From contig NZ_AUAS01000008.1 in the NCBI RefSeq assembly GCF_000428845.1, positions 124,001-188,000 on the forward strand: 64,000 bases of DNA, in the 5' to 3' direction. Shown piece by piece: positions 17,309-26,106 of the stretch. Each line of letters starts with the position of its first letter. Positions within the stretch are counted from its first letter, which is position 1. The notes under the pieces are model-generated. The model was not told where the DNA came from. It saw only the letters and a list, made by a program, of their open reading frames with translations, and did not search any database. The DNA is from Dyadobacter alkalitolerans DSM 23607 (GTDB lineage Bacteria > Bacteroidota > Bacteroidia > Cytophagales > Spirosomataceae). The position numbers and the translations under genes were made by a program.

Positions 17309-19537
17309 CTATTTTTGTGGTGCGCTGATGACCCCGAGATAACGCCCCATCCAGTAGGGCAAAAGCCAGATATCACCCGCACTATACTCACCGTCACCGT
17401 TTCGGCCTTCCCGGTCCAGGCTGAACATGTTGGCATTGTGGCGCTGAACCTGGCGCTCGTCGGGCGGGAGCACTTCCCTGGTGGTTTGCCGGCGGAAGTT
17501 AGGTTCGATCAACTCAATGTCTTTACGGTGGCTGTTTTTAATGTTCCAGTCGATCAGGTCGAGCGGGTGTTCCTGTAAATACCAGACCGCTTCTTTCAGA
17601 TCAAAATCTTTTACTCCGGTCATTGCTGTGAAAATGTTCCAGGCGCCTTCTTTTTCAGGACGCTCAACCTGCCAGTGATCAAGGATCTGCTGCTTGTATT
17701 TCACTTTCAGTGTATCATTAAGTGCGTAGCGATAGAGGCCCCAGTAACCCACAAAGTACATTTCATCATCGGAATGGTTCCAGCCGTCGGACATGTGCTT
17801 ACTGTGCTCATCCGCGTCTGCCGGGGCTTGTCCGATCACTTTCATGGAACGCATCATGTTCTCGAAATAGCCATGCTTGTTCATCAATTCAAACGCTTTG
17901 GCTTTGTATTTTTCTTTTTTTGTAAAATGATAAGCCGTCTGCAGCATGGACACAATGTTGGAAGAATTCAGCTTCCGGTCCCCAACATTGATTGGAAAAG
18001 CATTCACATACTCAGGGTTCCATTTGCCCCACATGGTCGGTTTTCCATCAAAATCTATCAGATATAAATCATTTTTAATGATGTGCGACATCAACGTGTC
18101 AATCAGCGCAACCGCCCGTTTTTTCATAGACGGATCATCGACAAGCTCTGCCATGGCACCGAATGCGAACACATGCCCGATCACTTCATCGCTGCTGGTG
18201 GTCGATTTCCAATCCCATTCTTTTTCAGCAGAATGCTGCCAACGCTCGCTGTCACTCAGCTCCTTAATGTGCCCCGATCGCTCAAAAGAGCGCGCCGGAA
18301 AGCCGGGAATTCCGGTTACCGAGTACAATCTTTCCAAAGCGTCCAGGGATTCCTTGCAATTTTTCAGTGCTTCGGGATCTTTTGTCACGGCGTAGCGGAA
18401 AATTTCGCCGCCCAGATACATGGAGGTCCAAAGTCCGTCATTATCAGAATCTTCCATAAAACCCGTTGCAACATTTCCGTGATCCATGTTAACCAGTGAG
18501 GCATTAAACCCGTTTCTGATGTGCCGCTGCCTTACTTGTTTTTCAAACAGCAAAGCTTTTTCTTCAAGCGACATGGATTTGAAATTGATCTGACCTAACC
18601 CTTTGTTTGTCAATATCAAAACTGAATTTTTAGGCCCTTCTGCAATGTCAACGACCTTGTTGCCCGGCAGCCAGCGCTCACCATAGTAGTAATCGAACTT
18701 ATTATCTGCCCGGAGTGCAAATGCGCCTTCATCTGATCCAAACCAGATGCGGTTATTCACCTCTTTCACGGCTGTTATCTTATTGACCGGAAGCTTGTTG
18801 TGGATAGTCCCGGTTTGTTTTTTTGAGGTTATATCAAAAACATGATAGCCATTGCTGGTTCCGATTATAATGTTCTTTTCTTTATTAGCGAGGTCGAAAG
18901 CCGTGAAGTTGTTCCCTGAAAAAGCCTTGGTCAACACATTATTTCCAACCGGAAGATTATAAAGCGACTTCCTTCCCAGTATCCAGAACTGATTCCCTGT
19001 GCTTTGGAAAACAATGTCCAAAACCTCGTCATCGGGCAGATTGCCGCTCCAGATGTTCTTTGAATCCTGAGCCAATTGCAGCGACTTGCCATCCGATATC
19101 AGGAATGCAATGTTGTTGCCGCCGGCAAAAATGCTGGCTTTGGGCAATGTATGTTTTGAAAGGAGTGTTCCGGCCCAGGCGTTGCTGAGGATGAAGGATT
19201 CGGTCAGATATACATGCTGGTCCTGGTAGCTTGCGATTGCGGCGATCTTTTTGTCCTTCATAAACCGATAGGAATTATCTGCGCGAATGCTTCCCGGATA
19301 TAAAAACTGGCCGTTTTCAGGGTGTAGCAAGCCATCCTTGCCCAGGATCTGCATATTCTCATTCCGGTCGGCAATGACCTGCTGCAAATTCATGCCCTCA
19401 TTAGCGTAGAATTTGATGCTGTAATCCTGTTTGAATGGCTTATCCTGATGGACGGTCTGTGCGGAATTCTTGCCGACGGATAATGTCATCAAGAGGAAAA
19501 TCAGGGGCAGGAAACGGAGGTTGGGCGTTTTAAGCAT
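17309..19537 (-). CDS. Secreted two-domain protein: propeller plus alpha-helical glycosidase/lyase-like domain
   Basis: I do not recognise a named family. The 742-residue protein has a signal peptide (LIFLLMTLSVGKNSA), an N-terminal propeller (~60-345, blades such as NNRIWFGSDEGAFALRADNK) and a C-terminal helical domain (~350-740) that looks like an (alpha/alpha) toroid. Motifs in that domain: GLWTSMYLGGEIFRYAVTKD, TTSSDEVIGHVFAFG, LIDFDGKPTMWGKWNPE, HPLDLIDWNIKNSHRKD and LLPYWMGRYL. The lipoprotein at 20784-23039 has the same plan and shares these motifs (GNYLAMESFRYAATKS, TSSDEMCGHMFG, LTDVDGTHTRWSVWSP, TPLDLIDWPIDHSKRED, LLPYWMGRYI), so they are paralogues. Acidic pairs in both (SSDE, DxDG) are candidate catalytic or metal sites. 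It is 71 bases from the sialidase-like gene and four bases from the DUF3748 gene. The function is unknown; degradation of an acidic glycan is the context-based guess. Confidence 0.85.
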   Translation of the reverse strand: MLKTPNLRFLPLIFLLMTLSVGKNSAQTVHQDKPFKQDYSIKFYANEGMNLQQVIADRNENMQILGKDGLLHPENGQFLYPGSIRADNSYRFMKDKKIAAIASYQDQHVYLTESFILSNAWAGTLLSKHTLPKASIFAGGNNIAFLISDGKSLQLAQDSKNIWSGNLPDDEVLDIVFQSTGNQFWILGRKSLYNLPVGNNVLTKAFSGNNFTAFDLANKEKNIIIGTSNGYHVFDITSKKQTGTIHNKLPVNKITAVKEVNNRIWFGSDEGAFALRADNKFDYYYGERWLPGNKVVDIAEGPKNSVLILTNKGLGQINFKSMSLEEKALLFEKQVRQRHIRNGFNASLVNMDHGNVATGFMEDSDNDGLWTSMYLGGEIFRYAVTKDPEALKNCKESLDALERLYSVTGIPGFPARSFERSGHIKELSDSERWQHSAEKEWDWKSTTSSDEVIGHVFAFGAMAELVDDPSMKKRAVALIDTLMSHIIKNDLYLIDFDGKPTMWGKWNPEYVNAFPINVGDRKLNSSNIVSMLQTAYHFTKKEKYKAKAFELMNKHGYFENMMRSMKVIGQAPADADEHSKHMSDGWNHSDDEMYFVGYWGLYRYALNDTLKVKYKQQILDHWQVERPEKEGAWNIFTAMTGVKDFDLKEAVWYLQEHPLDLIDWNIKNSHRKDIELIEPNFRRQTTREVLPPDERQVQRHNANMFSLDREGRNGDGEYSAGDIWLLPYWMGRYLGVISAPQK

Positions 19538-19608
19538 TAACTATTTATAGGTTTAGTATTGTATTTTTTGTGTTGGCATGAAGCGGACTTTCCCCTTCCG
19601 CCTGATCT

Positions 19609-20787
19609 CTATAATAACTTCGGATCTACGATGACGTATTTGATTGATTTTTTGCCTTTTTCCGGATGGTAGGAATAGGTCATGTGTAACAGGCCATCGG
19701 CAGTCTGAATGAGCGAAGGGTAGGAGTAGCCGCCTTTTTTGGATTTATCGTTTTCGATCCAGCCGCGTTTCCAGGTTTTTCCTTCATCTGCGGAAATCCG
19801 GAGGGTCAGTTCGTAACGTCCGTCATCGATGTCGTTTCCCAGAAAAGCCCATTTACCATCATTCAAAACCAGGAATTCTACACTGGCGGTGTTAGGGATG
19901 TCTGTTTTTCGCGTTGCTGTCCAGCTTTCGCCATTGTCTAAGGATTCGCTGTAATGTACGCGTGTAGGCGGGTCACCGCTGTCGCGCATGAAGGCGACCA
20001 GATTACCATTTTTTTTCAATCCCAATGCCGGCTGGATGGGGCCGCGGCCTACAATGGGCAAGCCCGGGCGCCAGGTTGCGCCGTGATCTTCCGAAATGGC
20101 TGTTAAGGAAAGGTTATAGCCGTCGGAGTAGAGCGGCAGTACGATTCTTCCGTTTTCCATTAGCAATGGTTTGATCCGGGTCATCCAGCCAATGCTCCGT
20201 TTTACAGGATCTTTTGCAGCCTCCTGGATCATGCCGTCGTATCTGGGTGCGTACCCGGCCCATCCTGCGTGATTTGCAGGAAGATCTTTAAACTTTTTTG
20301 CGACTTCGACAGCAAATTTGTCATCGGGTTTTAGCAGAATATTGTCCTGCCCGGTCCAGTTCGGTGCGCCGTCGCCGTTATAATCGGTTGTCGTTTTTGT
20401 TCTTAAAATAGACTGTTCCCACAGGTTAGCCAGCACGGCAATCCAAACCAGGAACAGCTTACCCTTTGCATTCAGAAACAGAACCGGGTTGCAATCGGGA
20501 ATGTGCGGCGTATCGGCCAACAGGAATGGTTCGCTCCAATTTTTTGCTCCCTTTTTTAATCTTGAACCCATGATGCGCACATCGTCCGCCGTGCGCTCGC
20601 CGCTTCCCTGGAACCAGGCAACGAGAAAATCGCCATTCGGTAAGCTCACAATGCTGCTTCCATGAACGTGCTGTTCTTGTTGTGGAAAAATGAGCATTTG
20701 CTGTCTGACGGCACTGTTTTGGGCAAAAGTGGCTGTTACAGATAGCAGCGATAACAAAAAAGGAAAGAATATTTTCATACTAATCAT
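19609..20787 (-). CDS. Secreted sialidase-like BNR/Asp-box protein
   Basis: A 392-residue exported six-bladed-propeller protein of the exo-alpha-sialidase-like superfamily. The signal peptide is MKIFFPFLLSLLSVTATFA. Three Asp-box motifs are visible (SEDHGATWRPG, SLDNGESWTA, SADEGKTWKRG), plus the early Arg-containing PNGDFLVAWFQGSGERTADD region. Whether it has the Arg triad and Tyr/Glu pair needed to cleave sialic acid cannot be settled here; many family members in this phylum act on other glycans. I start it at the ATG at 20787 because it overlaps the preceding stop codon as ATGA; the ATG at 20778 is an alternative. Position between two propeller/helical paralogues suggests one substrate. 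Confidence 0.86.
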   Translation of the reverse strand: MISMKIFFPFLLSLLSVTATFAQNSAVRQQMLIFPQQEQHVHGSSIVSLPNGDFLVAWFQGSGERTADDVRIMGSRLKKGAKNWSEPFLLADTPHIPDCNPVLFLNAKGKLFLVWIAVLANLWEQSILRTKTTTDYNGDGAPNWTGQDNILLKPDDKFAVEVAKKFKDLPANHAGWAGYAPRYDGMIQEAAKDPVKRSIGWMTRIKPLLMENGRIVLPLYSDGYNLSLTAISEDHGATWRPGLPIVGRGPIQPALGLKKNGNLVAFMRDSGDPPTRVHYSESLDNGESWTATRKTDIPNTASVEFLVLNDGKWAFLGNDIDDGRYELTLRISADEGKTWKRGWIENDKSKKGGYSYPSLIQTADGLLHMTYSYHPEKGKKSIKYVIVDPKLL

Positions 20788-23039
20788 TTGATCATGTTTA
20801 TATAACGGCCCATCCAGTAAGGCAGGAGCCAAAATACCGGCTCCCGTTCTACTTGCGGGTTGCCACCAGCCATTGTCCAGGGATTTTTATCCCAACGCAC
20901 GGTCATGCGGATACTTGCGGGCTGCAATGCATCCACCTGCTGATCTTCCAGAACCGGCGTTCTTACAATTTTCAGGTCTTCTCTTTTGCTATGGTCAATT
21001 GGCCAGTCGATTAAATCCAGTGGCGTATCGACGAGGAAATCGATGGAGTTATCCAGCTCTGCTTTCTGGCCGGATGAATAGCTATATATAAAGTTAATGA
21101 GCGGGTTATGGTCTGCCTTTCGTTTTTCAAACCATTTGTTTAAATGCGCTTTGTAAAAATTCAGGCGCTCGGGATCTTTCTCGCATTTGAGCAAGATCGG
21201 ATAAAGGTAAGCTTGCAAAACCACGTCAAAGTAAATAAACCAGGCGGGGTTCTGGTTCGTGACTTCTCCCATGTTTTCAAGATATTTTTCATCCTTTATG
21301 AGCCTTATGTACTCATTTTCATACTTTTTATTACCAGTTACGTGATAGGCCAGCGTCATGAAAGCGAGCAATTCCATCGAATTCTGGTTGCGGTCGGGAA
21401 GCCATTCGGGATCTCGGTTGAGCTTGTCGGGTGACCAGACGGACCAGCGTGTATGTGTGCCGTCGACGTCTGTCAGATTCAGGTTATTTTTCATTAAATG
21501 ATCCACAATCCTGGCAATATGCGCTGCTATGACCTTTTTCTCGTTTGCGTCCGCGACCAATGTGTAGTAGAAATAATAGCCAAACATATGTCCGCACATT
21601 TCATCGCTGCTTGTATCACCTTTCCAGAGCCACTTTCCATCTCTGGATTTGTGCCAGCGTACTTCCACAGGCTTGAAGCGCGGTTCTTTGACGAGTTCAT
21701 CCGCTTTTTCTCTTTCAGTAAAAGTCCGGTTGGCGTCATGCACGTTTTCCCAATCCGATGGGACAATAGTTCTGGCGAAAAAGCCATCCGTATCTGTCAC
21801 TTCCTGCAATAATTTCAGGAAACCAAATGCCTTCGCAGCATTGGCTTTTGCTTCCGGGCTTTTTGTGGCAGCATATCTGAAGCTTTCCATGGCGAGGTAA
21901 TTTCCTGTGTATTCGCCGTCATTATCATCATCATCGGGCTGCCACGAAGTTGTATCGCCGGGAATCCGCAAATGTGCCTGACCGGCAATCCAGGGTGCGC
22001 GCATGTGCCTTTTCATTAATATATTGTAGAAAAAGGCACTTTTTTGTGCCAATGTCATCATTCTCTTCCGGATCGCGCTCACACCCTTTGGCGTTGCGAT
22101 CCACGCCGTTCCCTCCTTGTCAAATGCGATTTTGTTAATCTGGTCATCCATTAACCAGCGCCTGGAAAACAGCAACGAATGGCTGCCATCAGGCCTGAAA
22201 CGTACAATGCCTGCCTGCGTGCCTACCCACATGGAGCTGTCAGGCGCATAACGGACGGATGTAACGTAGACAGATGGAATGCCATTTTCGGGTTTAATTT
22301 CTTTTTCTTTTTTATCCAGACCACGAATCGTGATGCCACCCAGTCCACCGATCCAAAGTTTATTGTTCCCATCCAGCGCCAGACCTTTGGCATAACCGCT
22401 GATTAATGCGTCGGTTTTATAGTAATGGCTTAAACCGGTTTTTGTCCAGTGATACATTCCCACATCCGTAGCAATCCATAAGCCCTTGTTTTGATCTGAA
22501 ATCACATCCCGAACGGATCTGGAAATGTTGCCGTTAACTTTCTGGAAACCTTTTCCTTCGTTGACCCAAAAACCACCCGGCCCCAATGCGTATACGCCTT
22601 CTTTTGCTGCACAAATGGCCGAGACAGGCCCTTGTGGTCCGCTTACTTTTTCCAGTCGGCCCGCTTTATAGGAGAATACTCCGTTCCAGGTTCCGAGCCA
22701 CATTGTGCTGTTCGCGTCTGATTCTACGGCATAAGCGGGACCGTTGTCGTTTCCACTGATAATGCTGGACCAGTCGCGGCTATCCTTCTTTTTTTGAAAA
22801 ATGCCGGCTGCTGTGGCGATCCAGATCGCAGATTCCTGGTCAACTGCAATGCTCCTTACATCGTTTTCTGCATTTCCGCTTCCTACGGGAAATGCTTCAT
22901 GAAATTCCTGAATAAAAGGTTTATCTTGATAACTGACGTTTGCGGATCTGTCGGGCTGCTCCTTTTTACAGGAAACAGCCAGTACGAAGGAGACCAGCAA
23001 AAGGCAATTTTTTAAAAGTCTTTGCGCGTGGCCGTTCAT
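20784..23039 (-). CDS. Lipoprotein with Reg_prop-type propeller and alpha-helical glycosidase/lyase-like domain
   Basis: A 751-residue lipoprotein (LLVSFVLAVSCKKEQ, Cys ~24). Residues ~50-335 are propeller blades like the ligand-binding propellers of Bacteroidota hybrid two-component sensors (SIAVDQESAIWIATAAGIFQ, GLWIATDVGMYHWTKT, LWIGGLGGITIRGL, SMWVGTQAGIVRF, TAWIATPKGVSAIR). Here there is no kinase; instead a helical domain follows (~345-745) with TSSDEMCGHMFGYYFYY, LTDVDGTHTRWSVWSP and LLPYWMGRYINMIK. It is a paralogue of the protein at 17309-19537. The start overlaps the kinase-HAD stop as ATGA (23036-23039) and its stop overlaps the next start likewise, so the three are translationally coupled. 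I recognise the propeller type but not the helical domain; a toroid glycosidase or lyase is a guess. Confidence 0.87.
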   Translation of the reverse strand: MNGHAQRLLKNCLLLVSFVLAVSCKKEQPDRSANVSYQDKPFIQEFHEAFPVGSGNAENDVRSIAVDQESAIWIATAAGIFQKKKDSRDWSSIISGNDNGPAYAVESDANSTMWLGTWNGVFSYKAGRLEKVSGPQGPVSAICAAKEGVYALGPGGFWVNEGKGFQKVNGNISRSVRDVISDQNKGLWIATDVGMYHWTKTGLSHYYKTDALISGYAKGLALDGNNKLWIGGLGGITIRGLDKKEKEIKPENGIPSVYVTSVRYAPDSSMWVGTQAGIVRFRPDGSHSLLFSRRWLMDDQINKIAFDKEGTAWIATPKGVSAIRKRMMTLAQKSAFFYNILMKRHMRAPWIAGQAHLRIPGDTTSWQPDDDDNDGEYTGNYLAMESFRYAATKSPEAKANAAKAFGFLKLLQEVTDTDGFFARTIVPSDWENVHDANRTFTEREKADELVKEPRFKPVEVRWHKSRDGKWLWKGDTSSDEMCGHMFGYYFYYTLVADANEKKVIAAHIARIVDHLMKNNLNLTDVDGTHTRWSVWSPDKLNRDPEWLPDRNQNSMELLAFMTLAYHVTGNKKYENEYIRLIKDEKYLENMGEVTNQNPAWFIYFDVVLQAYLYPILLKCEKDPERLNFYKAHLNKWFEKRKADHNPLINFIYSYSSGQKAELDNSIDFLVDTPLDLIDWPIDHSKREDLKIVRTPVLEDQQVDALQPASIRMTVRWDKNPWTMAGGNPQVEREPVFWLLPYWMGRYINMIK

Positions 23040-24961
23040 GCGTCGGCGTATTTTACATTTTCCTGAAAGAGGAGGGTTATGAGTTTTTTGTATTGGGAAA
23101 AATCGGGAATGAGCAAATGTGCACCTGCTTTTACGAGACGTGGCCGTTTTGCCGGATTGTGGCCGAAACGCTGGACTTCATTGCTGGTAATGCCCACCGC
23201 AATGCCGCCAGCGCGCCTGCCTTCACGGATTTCGTCCGGGCCGTCACCAAAAACAGCCAGTTCATTTCCGTTAAGATTGTTGTCCTTAATGATCTTTTCG
23301 ATGATCATTTTTTTGGAAAACTTGGTGTAATCCTTCAATGCACCATAAATACCGCCGTCGAAAAGATGTGCATAGCCAAGCATTTCAGCTTCATGCTTAA
23401 CATCTTCGGCGTCTGTTCCGCTGGCGAGATACATGGTTACACCTTGTTCTTTCAGCTCCTGCAAGAAGGCAACGGCACCTTTCATGGTGTAGTCTTCCTG
23501 TCCAAGTTCTCCCGCAGCCAGCTTCTCCATCCGCTTGTTGACCATTTCCATTAAGCCATCATTATATAATGCTTTGTACTGGAATTTGTCCAGAATCTCA
23601 TGCTCAGGCACATATCCCGCTTCCCGAACAAGGTTCACCAAACCTTCCATCTGGTAAATCGTCTGAATGCCAGTCGTTTTATGGATAAACTCTTTTACCT
23701 GGCCCAAAACCTTATGGAAAGCATTGGCGTCGATTGTATCGTAATGGTCGCCTAGAATGGCCTTCATCATGACCGGCTCCATAATTTCTTCCCAGCCCTG
23801 CCGCAGCGAGCTAATCGTTCCATCGTGATCGAAAACAGCATAGCGGATCTGACCCAGCTTTTCCAGCACGCCTGGTTCGCACAGTTCAACTTCCGTATCC
23901 TGCAAAAACACGGCACTGCGTTCGTTTTCTGCCAGATCAGCATTATAGATAAAATCAGGATCCTGGCTTACCGAGAGAATTTCCTGAGCATTGGCTGTGC
24001 CGGTGGTGTACAGTTTCTGAACCGTGACGGCTGCCGCGAAATTGCCGAATGTGGCGGCTTCAACGGGAGGGAAACCGGCTGCAAGGCAAAGCGTGATGGC
24101 GCTGATGGCCGTATCGCCTGCGCCAACCGTGTCCAGCTTGCTTTTGAGCTGGATTCCGTGGACTTCCCGGGCACCCGTTTGATCGAATGCGATTATTCCG
24201 CGTTCGCCGCAAGTCACAAACACCGGCTTTTTGTACTTTTCGTAAACCGCGCGACCATATTTTTTTACCTCCGTGATCGGAACATTATCGCCGGGATTTA
24301 CAAGTTCACCATTCAATGACGCTATTTCCCGGTCGTTGCATTTGAGAAACGTGTTTTCAAAGCGATCATTAAAATGCCTGGAATCGAGCATCACGATCTT
24401 ATCACTGTATTTCGCGAAGAGCGCGTTAGCCTGATCTATAAAGTGTGCATTATTAATGCTTCCTGTGACTTGCTGATTAAAAATCAGTGCATCCGATTCC
24501 TGTGATGCCTGTTCAATCGCTGCGAGGAGATTTCGATCCGTTTCGTCGCTGCGTTCATTATATACGCCGAAATCAATGCGGGGTTCTTCCTTTCCGTCAA
24601 CGAGCCTTTTCAGGTAACTATATGTACTGAAATGCTCCTTCTGAATAAATAGCGCACTTGTATCCGCTCCCAAATTTTCCAGTTGCGACCGCAATTCCCT
24701 GCCCTGCATATCGTCTCCGATGGTCCCGATCACGCGGATCCCGGCGGGTTTCAATGCGGATAAATTGGCTACAACATTGGCAGCGCCGCCCGGCGTATAG
24801 TAATGTCTGGTAACGGCCTGGGCCTGCAAGCCGGTTTCAATCGAAACTTCCGATCCACGTTCATCCATAATCCAATAGGAATCGAGGCAGAAGTCGCCAT
24901 AGACGGCGATTTTGACTGAGGATATTTTTTCGATGATATGTTGAATGCGGCTTTGGTCCAT
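23036..24961 (-). CDS. Fusion of PfkB family sugar kinase (RfaE1-like) and HAD family hydrolase
   Basis: A 641-residue cytoplasmic two-domain enzyme. Residues ~1-330 are a ribokinase/PfkB kinase closest in style to the RfaE/HldE kinase (VAVYGDFCLDSYW-like start, YTPGGAANVVANL, GDDMQGREL, and the catalytic GAGDTAISAITL at ~280). Residues ~370-640 are a HAD phosphatase with a cap (motif I VFDHDGTISSLRQGWEE at ~375, motif II YLASGTDAED, motif IV AVFGDGPDEIREGR at ~572). HldE normally carries a nucleotidyltransferase at this end, not a HAD domain. A kinase fused to a phosphatase suggests two successive steps, as when HldA and GmhB act in turn on a heptose phosphate, but GmhB is a smaller capless type. 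First gene of the probable operon; stop overlaps the next start. Confidence 0.9.
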   Translation of the reverse strand: MDQSRIQHIIEKISSVKIAVYGDFCLDSYWIMDERGSEVSIETGLQAQAVTRHYYTPGGAANVVANLSALKPAGIRVIGTIGDDMQGRELRSQLENLGADTSALFIQKEHFSTYSYLKRLVDGKEEPRIDFGVYNERSDETDRNLLAAIEQASQESDALIFNQQVTGSINNAHFIDQANALFAKYSDKIVMLDSRHFNDRFENTFLKCNDREIASLNGELVNPGDNVPITEVKKYGRAVYEKYKKPVFVTCGERGIIAFDQTGAREVHGIQLKSKLDTVGAGDTAISAITLCLAAGFPPVEAATFGNFAAAVTVQKLYTTGTANAQEILSVSQDPDFIYNADLAENERSAVFLQDTEVELCEPGVLEKLGQIRYAVFDHDGTISSLRQGWEEIMEPVMMKAILGDHYDTIDANAFHKVLGQVKEFIHKTTGIQTIYQMEGLVNLVREAGYVPEHEILDKFQYKALYNDGLMEMVNKRMEKLAAGELGQEDYTMKGAVAFLQELKEQGVTMYLASGTDAEDVKHEAEMLGYAHLFDGGIYGALKDYTKFSKKMIIEKIIKDNNLNGNELAVFGDGPDEIREGRRAGGIAVGITSNEVQRFGHNPAKRPRLVKAGAHLLIPDFSQYKKLITLLFQENVKYADA

Positions 24962-25509
24962 GGATAACGATTCGGCTTTTGGAATATAATACTCCTGATC
25001 ACAAATGACAGGCTATCGGCGCTCACGGCATTTTGCTGAAATGTTATAAAATTGTTAACCGGCTCTTTTGCTCCCTGCGTAAAAAGTCCGTTTTTAATAG
25101 TAGATTCTGCTAAGAAATGACTGATAATGAGTATATATAACGGCTGATCGCTGTTTGTTTAACTAAATATTAATAAAACTGGATTGCGCAAATTGAAGAT
25201 ATTTTTACGCATTTTGCGATTTGCATTTCAAAATCTAAGCGTAGATTTATGAAAGAATTACGAATAAGCCGCTCAACATAAAACTTTGCCGCATCGAAGA
25301 AAAGCAAAATTTACAATTGCTTTGGTAATGTTTTGACCAATGAAATTTTAGAAAATATCCTGATAGTCAATTTTATTTCGATTTTGTGACGATGTAATCT
25401 TTAATAATGGTTCATGTTACTATATCAAGAAATAAAGTTGTAAAAGAAATATTTTCTCTATTGAATGTACGTGCTAACCCTATATATAATTCGATAAAAC
25501 TCTACAACC
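24962..25509. other. 548-bp non-coding region between divergent genes
   Basis: A/T-rich region between the kinase-HAD gene (minus) and the sigma factor gene (plus), holding the promoters of both. No open frame of real length; a 10-codon frame (ATG at 25249, MKELRISRST) is probably chance. An inverted repeat AAATCTA-AGCG-TAGATTT lies at 25231-25248 and could be a protein-binding site. I find no clean TTTG/TAnnTTTG promoter on either strand. Confidence 0.6.
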
Positions 25510-26052
25510 GTGGCCTACCCTGACGAAAATATCCTGAGAAAAGTAACGCAAGGCGACGAACAGGCTTTTGCTGAACTTTACAATTATTATAAGGCTCCTG
25601 CTTTGCGTTTTACCACGTCTTTGTTGAAAGATGAAGAAGAGGCGGAAAACATGGTTCAGGATGTTTTTATTAAAATTTGGGTGAAAAGAGATCACATTAA
25701 GCCCGAGTATAACTTCAATTCTTACCTGTTTACCTGCCTGCGGAATATGGCTTTTGATCATTTCAAGAAGATCGAAAAGAGCGAGCTGTTACGTAAGAAT
25801 TACATGGAAGCCATCAGAATGGCGGATGAAGACGAAAAGGAAGAAGGAGAAAGGAGGATCAGCCTGATTGTAGCGGCTGTGGATTCGCTTTCGGTGAAAA
25901 GAAGGCAAATTTTAAAGCTGAATATTGAAGAAGGGAAATCTTATCAGGAGATCGCTGAGTTTCTTAGGATCTCTAAAAATACAGTGAAAAACCAGCTGGT
26001 TAAGGCGAAGCAGATCCTGAGAGAAAAGGTGGATTTTGCGACAGCGTATTAA
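25510..26052 (+). CDS. ECF RNA polymerase sigma factor
   Basis: A 180-residue sigma-70 family factor of the extracytoplasmic-function type. Region 2 is seen in DEQAFAELYNYYKAPALRFT, then AENMVQDVFIKIWVKRDHI and SYLFTCLRNMAFDHFKK; region 4 in LSVKRRQILKLNIEEGKSYQ and AEFLRISKNTVKNQLVKAK. The best start is a GTG at 25510 (AYPDENILRKV follows), as no ATG is nearby upstream in frame. Bacteroidota ECF factors are usually followed by a FecR anti-sigma gene and SusC; this one is followed by a terminator and an unrelated lipoprotein on the other strand, so it is an orphan without a visible anti-sigma partner. Target genes unknown. Confidence 0.95.
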   Translation: MAYPDENILRKVTQGDEQAFAELYNYYKAPALRFTTSLLKDEEEAENMVQDVFIKIWVKRDHIKPEYNFNSYLFTCLRNMAFDHFKKIEKSELLRKNYMEAIRMADEDEKEEGERRISLIVAAVDSLSVKRRQILKLNIEEGKSYQEIAEFLRISKNTVKNQLVKAKQILREKVDFATAY

Positions 26053-26070
26053 AGCTTTTCAAACGGTCAT

Positions 26071-26106
26071 AAAAAAAGCAGAAGCGCGATTGCTTCTGCT
26101 TTTTTT
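26071..26106. terminator. Bidirectional rho-independent terminator
   Basis: A 15-bp perfect stem (26071-26085 with 26092-26106) and a six-base loop, with A-runs and T-runs at the ends. It serves the sigma factor gene from the left and the lipoprotein gene from the right; its last two bases are inside the stop codon of the latter. Confidence 0.93.

Noticed and set aside
22940..23554. 204-codon open frame on the plus strand
   Set aside because: It lies opposite the kinase-HAD and propeller genes, whose motifs and ATGA overlap are clear; the peptide is Phe/Cys-rich and looks like a shadow.
23036..24961. Calling the kinase fusion HldE
   Set aside because: The C-terminal domain is a HAD hydrolase and not the HldE nucleotidyltransferase, and no LPS gene is near.
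25249..25281. 10-codon leader peptide before the sigma factor
   Set aside because: Too short and not followed by an attenuator-like structure; probably chance.
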